Shown in pieces: positions 10,408-21,496 of a stretch of DNA of 64,000 nucleotides (positions are counted from its first letter, which is position 1; each line of letters opens with the position of its first letter). Origin of the DNA: Augochlora pura (Eukaryota > Arthropoda > Insecta > Hymenoptera > Halictidae); the NCBI RefSeq assembly GCF_028453695.1, contig NC_135773.1:1240001-1304000 (forward strand), given 5' to 3'. Position numbers and translations under genes: made by a program. The notes under the pieces are model-generated. The model saw nothing but the letters and a program-made list of their open reading frames with translations, did no database searches and was not told the DNA's origin.

Positions 10408-11730
10408 CTGAAAGGAAGAACAATCAGTGTACTTGCGCCGGACAGGTTCGGGGGGTTCCAGGGTGGAGAGCGAAGAGTTCAGCGGAACAATGCCGAGATA
10501 TGCCGCTGCTACTCGGTGACCACCGCAAGCACCGAACGCGGTGCGATTTTCGAAAGGATTTAACGTCTCGAAGCCAGCGCATTATTTTTACCTGTTTTTA
10601 CCAATTTTTACTAGTGAGAGAATTGTTCGATGGTTTTATAAATAATTGCCATTTTTATGGATCGATACAAAATAATTGACACAGGATAATATTATAATTT
10701 AAAATGTATAGAGGATAATTTTTGGAGGGTACAGGAGCTGATCAGAGTAAAATATTATTTATTCCTGCAGATATAGGAATTCTATTAATATAATATAGAA
10801 TGTAATATATCTTGCATAATTTTCTGAGATGTTAAAAATTTAGTTTATTATACAGTGTTGAAAGATTTTCGCAGAATATGCAGTTAAATAGAATAATACG
10901 AAAAAATCACGTTTATGAATTATTTTATTCGAGCACGTAATCAAAATTAAACAATGTAATTTAATGACAAAATTGTCAAAATCGAATAGAATAGAGAATG
11001 CGATCTTTTTATTATTTTATCATCGTATAGCAAACGATTTCTAACATCTAAAAGAGGAAATCAACTTACCTGACCCAATTTCGAAGCAATCACTCCGCTT
11101 TAAAATTAGAAACATTATTCAGGACGGAAACATCGCTAATCTACGAAGCGGGGAGAAAAATCATAACGCAACCGGTCTTTTTTTCCCGTCGGCACAATGT
11201 TCGCCGATGACTGTATCGCTTGTCCGCCAGCGCGAAATTGATGACGGCGACGAAAGAAGAAAGATTGCATATCTCGGAGTAATTAATGTCGATAAATAGC
11301 GTGCGCCGTCGGACGCGTAAGACCGTCATTAAGGAAAGCGGCGTTGCCCGCGCGCGAACGGTGGATTATCGTATCGCGCGAACGGTGCGTTCGGCAATTT
11401 AATTAATAACAGGCACACCGGCGTAGCTCGCCACGCCGGAACGCATTAGAGACAAATTAACAAATGAATCCCGTGGGAACCGCTGGTCCGACCTTATTTA
11501 TCGCGTCGGAACGGACGAGGCCACGAAAGTCGATAAACGGAAAAATATATCGATCGGCGCTTAAAATTTTATGCCGTCGTTCGATTACCGGTGATTTTTT
11601 GCAAATTTATTTGCCCGTTGGTCGCAGATTTTATTTAAAGCGTAATTATTGCGACGGAAGTTTTACTGACACAAATGGATAAATATAAAAATAATCTTCA
11701 CCGAAAATCATTTATTAACTATATGGTTCC
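10408..11730. other. Unique non-coding DNA
   Basis: AT-rich from 10560 to 11100 and CpG-rich from 11130 to 11540. A minus-strand pair of splice-like sites (acceptor before 11140, donor CAG then GTAAGTTGA after 11070) bounds 71 bp, but all three frames there contain stops, so it could only be an untranslated exon or chance. Confidence 0.4.
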
Positions 11731-11858
11731 AAGAGAATATTATTTAACTGGAATTTATTTTTAGACGGAAGAGTACATTATTTAACTGGAATTAATTTAA
11801 TTAGAAGAGTATGTTATTTAACTGGAATTTATTCAATCGAAAACGTATTTAACTGGAA
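11731..11858. repeat. Degenerate tandem repeat, ATTTAACTGGAA motif
   Basis: ATTTAACTGGAA or a close match occurs at 11742, 11780, 11816 and 11847, spaced 38, 36 and 31 bp. Between copies lie similar AGAAGAGTA-type stretches. A short diverged minisatellite. Confidence 0.75.
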
Positions 11859-13764
11859 CAGAAAATAGAAAAGTAATTTTGAAAGCTGAAATATCAGCGT
11901 GAAAATTCTTAAACCTGGTATGTTTTTAAAAAATAATATAAGTCTAAAGAATGATACGAATTCAGCTCAAATATTTGGACAAACAGAATTCGTCGCCTCC
12001 GATCGAATTTTGTATATTCGCCGCCGAAAAAAAAGGTTTCATTCGGTTTAATATAATTATCGGTCTAACTCGTTAACCGACCGCATTCCGCGCGCAACGG
12101 CGGCGGCGCGTTTCGCTTCGCGAAGAATTCCGGGACTTCGTCGAAGTTATTATTAATTTTCTGGCCATCGAGGCCCGACATCTGGGACGCAGTCGAAAAT
12201 TCCGAGACGTCTGCTTTTAATTAACGCCTGCCAGCGAACGTTTGCCGGTAATATACGCCTCCCCCGTAATACATGCGTAATTAACGTGACATTGAAGCGG
12301 ATAATGAATAATCGAGTTTATCGATCGCGCGGTCGGGTCGGATAAGATCATTATTTGATCGAGCGCGTTTTAATTGCCGGCCTTCGGAGTCGGCGCGCGC
12401 GCGATGCGCGGTGATACACCGCGCCGCGCCGTTCGACCGCGGATTTTCTGTTTCGCCGTTCGACGGTGCCGCCGAATTTCGGCTTTTCACCGATTCGGCG
12501 AAGATGAATGAACGAGGAATCGTCCGCCGGCTGCCAAAACCTTTTCAGGTACTGCGGCTGTTGCGACGCGACATTTCATTTCGCTACGCGCTCCAGAGCC
12601 GCGTGAAATATACGCTTTTGATGATAGCACCGCGCTGCTACGGCCGCGCCGCGAATATCCTGGTAATTATGGATATATCGGACCAGTATGATCACTGGAT
12701 TGACTTTGCGAACGTTCAACCAGTTGCCTGTTTTTGACGTATATACTAGTCGCAACACGGCACGTCGTTTCTTCTTGACGAGTATAGTCGTCGTAGCACA
12801 AAAATTGCCATTTTTTCGTGACTAATGTGTCAACATTATAAATGACACAATGTAATTGTCGAATTCAAAATTGTCGAATTCATCATTGGACAACTTAAAG
12901 GAATTCGACACTCGTCGAAATAAGCTAACTAATTAAAAAGAATACACACTTTCGTATTCTCTACTAAATTATATATTTTATAAAAATATTAAATTTACGT
13001 ATCAAAGAAGATATGAAGAAAATTAAGGGTTAATTACAGTAATCTGCACACTTGTCAAACGATCTGGTTAAAACGAAGGCTGAAGACCTATTAAAGAGAT
13101 CATTGAAAACAAGACTTTGCGCAAAGATGTGTACGTCACGTTATTTAAGTGAAAATCCAGATATCGAAACGCAATCAAGCCGCGCGGGTTCGATGGTAGT
13201 TAGAAAGCAAGAGGTTCTTAATATTCTCCAAGCGCTGCACAGATTTCATGGCTCGTTAGTTCGCGTTAACGAATAGTCCTTTTCTTGACCCCGACGTCGC
13301 TCCCTAATTCCCAGCCGGCTCTATTGTTCCAGATACAACGTCGTGTTATTTTTTTATCTTCGAATCGAACAAGACGAGGAGCGTGATTAATAATAGTTCA
13401 GATTAAAAGCTGCGGCTTTCCTCGTTATCTGATCTCGAAGCCGAGGCCACCTCCTCGGGACACGTACCGAGGGACTTTTTATATTTTAATTGTCCCGGCG
13501 TGATGAATGAAGTCGGTGGCGGCGTCGGAGATCGGCCGACTGAACGGCAATTTTCTGATTGAACCCACCGATCACCCGTGACAGCGGAGCGATTCCGATT
13601 TCGTATCCAGCGCATGCGATTACCGATACCGACACGGTGTTCCGTGGACATTATTCGATACCCTTGTCAATCGAAGTAACAATCACTCGCTCGATTTGCC
13701 CCGGCTGGCCGGCCGGCCGGCCGCTTTCTCACCGGCTACCGTGAAACTTCGCGCTCGAGTTACC
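11859..13764. other. Unique non-coding DNA with an AT-rich element-like patch
   Basis: CpG-rich at 12060-12720 and 13270-13760; AT-rich between. The patch from about 12735 to 13031 contains the 16-bp palindrome at 12777, two copies of TTGTCGAATTCA and a closing AGGGTTAA, and may be a decayed TTAA element, but its left end is not convincing. Confidence 0.4.
12777..12792. repeat. Near-palindrome GACGAGTATAGTCGTC
   Basis: Second member of the recurrent 16-bp palindrome set (others at 46 and 23685), here with one central mismatch. A separate partial echo, TGACGTATATACTAGTCG, lies 40 bp upstream. Confidence 0.45.
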
Positions 13765-13891
13765 TACGCTGCGCGACGAAATGATAGGACATCCGAAAAT
13801 TTTTCGTGTTTCTCAAAACCTTTCTATACATTATTGGTTTTGAGAAACAAAAAAATTTCTAGGGTGTCCTATCATTTTGTCGCGCAGCGTA
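13765..13891. mobile_element. 127-bp long-hairpin MITE
   Basis: A near-perfect inverted repeat. TACGCTGCGCGAC at the left is mirrored by GTCGCGCAGCGTA at the right, and pairing continues for about 57 bp per arm with roughly seven mismatches, down to CTCAAAACC/GGTTTTGAG around a short loop. The ends are TA, consistent with a Tc1/mariner-type TA target, though both target copies cannot be separated from the repeat. A transcript would fold into one long hairpin. No coding capacity. Confidence 0.8.
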
Positions 13892-13905
13892 CGTTTGCCG
13901 AGTGA

Positions 13906-14142
13906 TTAACCCTTTGCACTCGAAGCAATTTTAAGTGTAAATTTGAAATAATTTTCCTGGCTCCTAGTATTTCTACTCTATGGAATAAAGCGCATTTTTA
14001 TGCGTAGAAAATCGATTCTTGCGACTCGTAGCAATAGTTTCACTCCTCAACAATTTTTTTCAATCTAAACTTTATTGTTGTAAAAATTATTTTAGCACGT
14101 GATAGAATAACTTTAACGGTGTCTTAGAGTGCAAAGGGTTAA
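13906..14142 (+). mobile_element. Family 1 TTAA MITE, intact reference copy
   Basis: Begins TTAACCCTTTGCACTCGAAG and ends TTAGAGTGCAAAGGGTTAA, giving 237 bp with terminal inverted repeats of about 15 bp and TTAA at both borders. Interior landmarks shared with other copies are GATTCTTGCGACTC, CAATCTAAACTTTATTG and GGTGTCTTAGAGTG. TTAA targets and CCC-starting TIRs are diagnostic of the piggyBac superfamily. It carries no open frame and depends on a transposase from elsewhere. It lies 14 bp from the hairpin MITE at 13765-13891. Confidence 0.85.
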
Positions 14143-14853
14143 CCGCGACGTGTCCGTGGAGTTTCGATACGCTCGTCCCCGCCAAGGATCGCAGTTTTCG
14201 CGCCGCTGTTTCTATCCGCAACGATCCAAGCCGAGCCCTTTTGTTGTCCTCGCTCCAGAAAACGAGGTGAGTGGCGTCGGTCCAATATGTCAGTCATCGT
14301 TCGATTCCTGAGTCAACCGTTTGACGCGAAGGGTACTCGGACCCGACGAGTCAAGGTTGGGAAATGCTGGCTCTCTGCGTATCCAACACGCCATTATTAT
14401 TTAACACTTTGATCGTCGAACAAACCGCCGCCTCCTACTCCTCGCTAAATCGACAGAATCACAAGAATGTTTGACCTCGTTCCGAAGTTACAACCACTTC
14501 AGCGGCGCAATTATCTGAGCTAGTTTAGCTCGCCGACTGAAACGCTGCGCTCTCGGAAAAATTCGAATGGAAATTTTTTGAAGAGGACACCGAACATCCG
14601 CGCTGGAATGTTAGAACGCATCGGAAAATTCTGATTCGTTCGGGACAGAGAATAAACCCTCGTTGAATCTCCATTTGAAACTACTATTTACTGAAATTTG
14701 ATGTACTGTTGCAATTTACTGTTAATTTAACCGGTTTGTTTCAATTTATTTGTGACGAGTAATTTGTTGAAACAGCTGATTGGTTAAGAAGGATATTCGT
14801 GGCTAAATTTTACTTTTTGATAAAAGTGTTACATTTAACAAAATTATTTAACA
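14143..14853. other. Unique non-coding DNA
   Basis: CpG-rich to about 14660, then AT-rich. A donor-like GAG/GTGAGT at 14265 has no supported acceptor because the MITE directly upstream interrupts the sequence. No gene recognised. Confidence 0.5.
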
Positions 14854-14882
14854 GAATTCCAAATTATACATGTTTGGAATTC
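14854..14882. repeat. 29-bp inverted repeat GAATTCCAAA / TTTGGAATTC
   Basis: Two perfectly complementary 10-bp arms separated by 9 bp, lying 13 bp left of the larger inverted repeat at 14896-15036. It may be the remains of a flanking hairpin or part of the same insertion history. Confidence 0.6.
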
Positions 14883-14895
14883 TTCATATTTTCTT

Positions 14896-15036
14896 GATAA
14901 TTTTGTCACATAATCTCTTCATTTAAAGAGGGTGTCAATTATTGTAACATGTACAATATAATTACCTATACATATACAATATAATTACAATAATTGACGC
15001 CCTCTTCAAATCAAGAGATTATGTGACAAAATTATC
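14896..15036. mobile_element. 141-bp near-palindromic element
   Basis: GATAATTTTGTCACATAATC on the left is mirrored by its complement ending at 15036. The outer 52 bp of the arms pair with three mismatches. The centre contains two direct copies of TACAATATAATTAC. Arms this long and similar indicate a recent fold-back or MITE-type insertion, or a head-to-head duplication. No coding capacity; target duplication not evident. Confidence 0.75.
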
Positions 15037-16691
15037 GCTTTGAGCAATTTTTGCTACAATTCGTTTACCGAATAATTTTTACGAAAATAGCCGTATTTTC
15101 TTCCGCTTCCGAGATAAAATGCTAATTCCCCCGCATTGTTTGACGTATTTCTCGGGTATAAAGAAAACGGGAGGATTTTAATTTTCGGCTCGTTATTCGG
15201 CGTACACCGAGCCGGAACAAGTATTCCCTCGGCTGCACGATGAACTTCGGGGGAATCCCTCGCGCCGACGCGACGGTGAAGGGCGGGAGAAACACGCCGT
15301 AAGTGGAAATAATGCGGAGAGCTCGTCCCCTTTTCGCCTTTCGTTCGGTGGCCAACTATTTCGAGCTGTTGCTCGCGCTAACAAGAGAGGCGGAATACAT
15401 CAAAGCGACGAAATCGTCGAGAATGTCGGATCGAAGCTCGTTCCACCGTGGCGACGACGGGTTCTTACGCGGTTATCGATAACGCGCCATTATTTCCGCC
15501 CCGGTAAACCAAAGGTTTCCCATTCCGTGGTATGAAATCCGCGGAGCCGAAGAAAGCGGCGCCCGCTGCTGCTATTTGTCAATGTTTCGCGGGTTAACCG
15601 GCGGCGGTTGGTCCACACCGATGCCAAAAATTCTTCACGGTCGCTTTCACGCGAGAACGTTCTCGCGCTCGACAGATTTTCGCATCGTTGTCCAATAATT
15701 GTATTCCAATATAAACGTAACAGAAATTAATGATATATTGCAATATTTTTAATTCGAGCACGTTATAATTGAGATCTCTACGTAATTAAATCGCAATGTA
15801 ATTTGTAATTTCAAGTGGTGTGCAATCTCAAAATACTAATTTATTTGTATCACATATAAATTGCAATTTAACTGAATTAAAATTACGAATTAAAGAATAA
15901 TAGATTATTACGCAAGTGTTGCGAACGACGATATATCGTTGTCTGGCACTGAAAGGGTTAATAATAGAATTAACGGCAAGGTTTAAATTGTATAATTGAA
16001 TAGCAACGTAGTTGAACTATTACGTAATCGAAATACAATGCAATCGGATTGGTAAATTGTATTACGAAGCAGCTTAATTAGAAGGAACAGAATCCGAGCC
16101 GTTCTCATGATCGATTCGGATAATCGAGTATCCGCGGTGATTCGCGCGGCGTTTAACTGTATGAAAAATGACTGGTTAAAATATTCATTTAGCGGGATCT
16201 TGTAACGCACAAGCGTTGCGCAGTTCTCACATAATTGCCGCATTGTTCGGTCGCGATGGCGCCGGATCGCGAATCGATCGCCGTGCGCGGAAATCGCAGG
16301 CGCCGACGGGAAAATCGCCGGATCCCGCGGATCCCGTTCGAAGAGAAGCCGTCGATCAAGGACGGTAGGTAAGAGGAGCGCGCGCCGGCGCGGACGACGT
16401 CACGTTTCCCGGCCGAACAATTCCCAGCCGGGCTAATTAGAAACGGCCGCGACGCGGAAATAAAACTGGCGTGCGCCGGCCGTGTAAACAACCGGGCCAA
16501 ATAATTTATTCTTTCATTTCATTTCTCTGGCCGGTCGTGAAACGCGAGCCCGCCGGTTCTGTTTAGAACTCGCGTCGCCACCGGCGAAGATTAAAACCGC
16601 CTCGGATAATGAGAATCCGCGAGCTGCTCCTCCGATGTTCTCGCATCCATTCGCGCTTTCTTCGTTTCGCGCGCTAAATATCCCCGCCTCT
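15037..16691. other. Unique non-coding DNA
   Basis: CpG-rich at 15180-15670 and 16090-16660, AT-rich between. GGCACTGAAAGGGTTAA at 15945-15961 resembles the right end of another TTAA element, preceded by the palindromic GACGATATATCGTTGTC, but no matching left end was found. Confidence 0.45.
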
Positions 16692-16841
16692 GATTAAATT
16701 AATAGATTAAAATTAATAGATTAAAATTAATAGATTAAAATTAATAAATTGAAATTAATAGATTAAAATTAATAAATTGAAATTAATAGATTAAATTAAT
16801 AGATTAAAATTAATAGATTAAAATCTCTCTCTCTCTCTCTC
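16692..16841. repeat. 14-bp minisatellite followed by (CT)n
   Basis: About nine to ten copies of ATTAATAGATTAAA, some variant (AATAAATTGAA), run to about 16822 and pass directly into a (CT)9 stretch. Confidence 0.92.
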
Positions 16842-19800
16842 CATCTCTTTTTTCCGTCCCTTTTTTCGCGTTTCCAGGTTGGCATTGCTTTCCCTCGCCA
16901 CGGAAGACGTAACCAAGGGTCCTTTCTTCGGATGATTTCGTATCCTCCGATATCGCTTCGTGGGACGTGCCCCGTCCGCTTTTAATCGGTCCCCGGCCGC
17001 GTCACGACGCGTTCCTATCGCGATTCCTCTCCGTCCGACGGACGCGACCCTGAACGTTACGAAACAGTAGCTCTCCTGGAGCCTCCTCTCGCGGCGAAAC
17101 GAATAGCCGTATGAAGCTGTTCCTGGCTCGACAGCCGGATCGCCGAGCAGCTCCCACGACTTTGTTTCCTCGGATTCCACCGAGCCCGAGCGACACCGAC
17201 CGCTCCAGCTACTTTGCGCTTTGTCTGCCGGAAGGTTATTAATAGCAGTCTCGATGACTGCGTTACGTCAGCTGGGATCCTACAAATAGTCCTTTAAATG
17301 GGAATCCCAATGGAAATTACCGTGAAGAGAGATCCTTATGAAAGAGATTACGTTTTCTCTAAAATGGTACCAGTTGCGAGGACGTTCTGACATCTTAAGT
17401 TCATTAATTTTCAAATTGTGACAGATGAAGTTTTGATAAAGTAGTCATAAAAAATTACAACAATGTTATTAATAATGCAAAGCGTAATTTTTATTGTCAA
17501 ATCATCGACGAATAAATTTAACGAGAAGAGAGGTAATTGAAAATTGTTAATGGTTCTTTAGAGGCGAAATATTCTATGGTAAAAATTTGTTTAATCTATG
17601 CAATTCATTTTTAAAGAAAACTGTACTTGCACTGTATTATAAAATACGGATTTTTCATCAAGAATCATTATGACAGCTTGGGTTAGGTATTAAGGTTATT
17701 CAAATGTCAGATGAACGATGTTTCATATGCCCTCTTTCTTTAAAAGAAAAAAAAAAGCACACATTTTTACCTTGTAGTGAATGTAAGGTGGTCTTGCGTT
17801 GGAAAAATGATTAACACCTATTATTAGTACAATAAAAGTAGTGGTATAGTAAAAGGTAGGTTGCCGGTGCTGTCAGTTGTTGTTTAACTGACAGACGATT
17901 AACGTAATTAAGCTGTCCGGAGCTAAGAATGATTGCAATATTTAATTGATTTGTGCGCAGAGACATTGCTTGAGACAAACTTGGCATTTCCATAGCAATC
18001 TCAATGGTAGAAACGGCAATAAATAATCGCGAGGAAATTCTGAAAGAAACAAATTCAATTTTTTTAGTCCACTTAGAAAATTTCGATACTCGAATCGATG
18101 TCTACAAACACGTTGTCCACGGTGGTCATTAAACAGATCTCATCTTGCTCGCATAATCGTCGGAGACGATGCTCGACGATTAAATAAGAAAATCAATAAA
18201 ATTCAAAATAGTTTTCTTTTTGTTTAGAAACGAAACGATTAAGCTACCGTACGGTCTATTTAGAATATGGCTGTACGACAGGGAAAATTCTGCGGAGCCA
18301 GTTCCGCGCCAGGGGGATCATGCACGCCACGAGCTAGGAAGATCGATAGCTACCGCGATTACGTGATGCTACTTAAGATAGGCGCGAGGGCCGCGGCGGC
18401 GCAGCGCGCGGTGTAATTATGATGCAATAAACGTGGCGAAATAAACGGACGGCGCCGCGGCTGCCGAGCGCCGCTAAAAATCCAATAAACGAATCCTAAG
18501 TAATAAGTAACGCCGCTCGTTTCTTCGCGTTTCTTCGCGGTCTGCTCCGGAAAACCGTCCATGTAAATTCGCCGTAGCCGCGAAAGATGTTATCTGCGTA
18601 GTCGGGCGAGCGCGAGCGGGCGAGCGGGCCTCTCCGCTCGTTACTCTCCGCGCTCTAGTAATTACAATAAATCGATTAATGGGCCGATAGCGGGCGAAAC
18701 GTATGATTATGTCCGACAAACGTTTACCCTTCTATTCCCGCGGCGGCGGCGGCAGCGGCGGCACACAATGTTTCATCGCGCGTCCAATCGATTTCACGGA
18801 CGTCGCCAAGGCCGCGCGGGGCTCGCCGTTTCCTCGATTTACCGGATTTTTTTTTCCCGACGGTCCAGCCGTTTAGCCGCGGACCGTATTTAGCGCGGCT
18901 GTCGAGCCGTCCGACTATTAAAACGTCCGCGCTATCGGCGAAAGGGGCCATTTTAGGGAGCGCGAAAAACCGCCGCGCGATCGAGGGCGTGGACGACGCG
19001 TCGACGACGCCGTCGCCGTTTACGGTTTATAATCTCGCTTTTGGTCAGACCAGGTCGACGAAGGACATCCGCGCGACTTGGTATTCGTATCTGCCTCGCG
19101 CGATCCTCTCGTCCACATAAATCCATTACATCTCCGGTCCGTTTAATGGGCTGCTCAACTTTGAAATTAACAGCGAGAACACACACCCGGCCGTCGATCT
19201 TTGTGCGAAAGCCGTCGCAGAAATTAATCGGTCGATTATCGGCGAACGCAAAAATCCCGCGACCATTTTCTCCGGCGAACGATCGAAGGCCGCCGGATCC
19301 CGTCGGAAAAAATTCGCGGCGTCGTTTAACCGTTCGAGTGCCAAGGAGCGATTCTGCGCTTTTTCCGTGTCGCACGAACAGTGCCAGCGCTCTAAGCTGC
19401 GAACCCGATAACCGCGATACACTAGGTTTCCGTCGATGCGCGACTTTACTGTTACCATTCCATTGTAGGTTCAAGTCAAAGAATGAGACAGCTGGTAACG
19501 GAACAAATTTGAATTTCAGTCAAGCAACTGGATGCAAATATTAAAATGTATAAAAAAAACAGAGCGCAATATCAGCATTTTTAATCGGAGAATAAGAAGA
19601 GCGCTGTCGCGCCGCTTGGCACTTTTCGACGGGTGAAACAGCAAAGACTCGTGGCACTCGAACGGTTAAGAGCTTTCGGAAAATGAGACGACGTCCCGAA
19701 ATTGTCGCGCATCCGAAACAGTGCGTTTGTGTTTCCGGAGGGGGGATGAACGAGAGCTTAGCCGGGGCTTAAAGAACGTCGCGTTTTTGACACAGGACCG

Positions 19801-20801
19801 CGTTCGGATTCGCATAGACTTCGAGGACGATAAATCGTCGCGCGGCGCGGGCTCTCTCGCCCCCGAGGGATCTATCTCTCCCTCCCTCCCTCCAATCGCC
19901 CCCGGGCTCGTGACAAACCGTCCTAGGGCAGACGAGAGCCGGCAAGAGAGTATGGCACTTGGGAGCGCCGTTTATCCGCGCGGTCCGATAAATTTTCAAT
20001 TCCGTGATTGCCGGTCGTGTAGAACATTCTACGGGCCGACACAGCCTGCTGCTGGCAACCGGCGATGGCGAACGGCGCAACGACGAGGTAAGTGAAACGG
20101 CGGCAGGACGACGACCGTTCGTGGACACACACGATCGGCGAGTCCGATTTATTGAATGCGCACGGCGAGGCCGGGCAAGAGGGTCGCTCCTCCCCTCCTC
20201 TCTTCGCCCACCTCCCTCCCACCACGACTTCGACTACGATTTCGTCCGTCTGCCACGCGAATTCATTAGCCGTGTCGCAAATTACTGTTCCAGACGGGTC
20301 TATCCGACGTCTCTGACCGAAACTAATTCCAGGGGGCGCCCGTCGTTTCTCTGAAGAGCGTCACGAGCCGGCGCTGATTAGCGTTTCCCCTCCCTAATAG
20401 CGAGAGAGGCTGCGTGACGAGATAAAAGGTAAATGCGGTGAAAGGGTGCTTTCCGGGGCCACACCTACTGGGGTTCACCCGGGGTTTTACCTTCGCGTCG
20501 ACGGTTACGAAATTTAATATTTTACCAGGAAAATTGCTTGGACGCCGGGAAAACTATCCTCTCGTTATATACAGGCCGCTTCGAAATTGGTGTCGCGCGC
20601 AATTTGCATCCGGAACCGCGGCGACGACGTGCCGCGAATCGACAATCCCGTCCGGCTAAACTACGAATGAGCCGTCCCCTTGCATTTATTATTCAACGCG
20701 TGGTAATTTAGAGAATTTCAGAAAAATTTTCGACCACTTACATTTATCGAATTAGCGTGCTTTATAGGCGTTTACTTTGTAAGCTTGTGAAAGGTCGAAA
20801 A
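16842..20801. other. Long unique non-coding stretch
   Basis: CpG-rich at 16860-17280 and 18250-20690, AT-rich at 17290-18240. Open frames on both strands of the GC-rich half lack recognisable motifs. Three ATAAAC motifs lie within 64 bp at 18427, 18441 and 18485. At 20065-20087 an ATG in a GGCGATGG context leads, after 23 nt, to a consensus donor (GAG then GTAAGTG), a shape expected of a first coding exon but without other support. Confidence 0.45.
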
Positions 20802-20839
20802 TCAACCCTCTGCACTCGGTTGTCCCCGTTTAGGGGACA
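20802..20839 (+). mobile_element. Family 3 TTAA-type element, left-end fragment
   Basis: TCAACCCTCTGCACTCGGTTGTCCCC matches the end at 45264 (TTAAACCTTTGGACTCGGTTGTCCCC); the TTAA is mutated to TCAA here. It is followed by a 7-bp stem, TGTCCCC/GGGGACA with loop GTTTA, at 20821-20839. The right end was not located; the AT-rich DNA to about 21180 may be its interior. Confidence 0.45.
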
Positions 20840-21465
20840 TCGTAATTCTAGTATATGACCAAACATTAAAGTTTATTAGCGATTTGCAACTATTTCTCGA
20901 TGTCTACAAATTCATATAAATCGAATGTTATTATAACAATATTATATATACATAAACATATATATCGTATACTATATAATAATATAAATGTTTATAAGCG
21001 CTGCTAGGTAAGATTAAGTGCCAACTCGTATGAATAATTATCCCACATTACACTGCAGTGAAATGCGTTTACATTTTTAGTATATATATATAATGTCTCC
21101 ATCTTGTGCTTTCAATGTAATATCGATTATTTTAATATTCATTATCGATTATTAATATCGATTACCTGCACTGTTATTATCGCAACAGTTTCACCAACAA
21201 TATCGACCCATTTCCGACGAAAGCGTCTTCGCATAACTTTTATAATCGTAAAACGAGAAAGTCGTCGTTCGACCATGACACGTTCGATGTAAATCGAGCT
21301 GCCGGTTCCATGATTTCTAGAAAATGTCTCCGCGGTAATAAGAACAGTAGAGTGCGACTATATTCAACGCATTTATAAGAAACACGGGCGAATGGAACAG
21401 AAAACGAAGTCATCGGAGGAACGCGAACATCGCATTCGCGTTGTCGCGAAGCGATTAAAATTGTC

Positions 21466-21496
21466 AAGAAGAAAAAGAAGAAGAAGAAGAAGAAGA
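21466..21496. repeat. (AAG)n microsatellite
   Basis: About ten AAG units with one interruption (GAAAAAG). Confidence 0.9.

Noticed and set aside
11070..11140. Minus-strand 71-bp interval between good acceptor and donor sites
   Set aside because: All three frames contain stops, so it is not a coding exon; an untranslated exon cannot be shown from sequence alone.
13180..13200. GGTTCGA-type B-box word (also at 50733 and 14296)
   Set aside because: No A box at the right distance and no cloverleaf fold could be drawn, so not tRNA genes.
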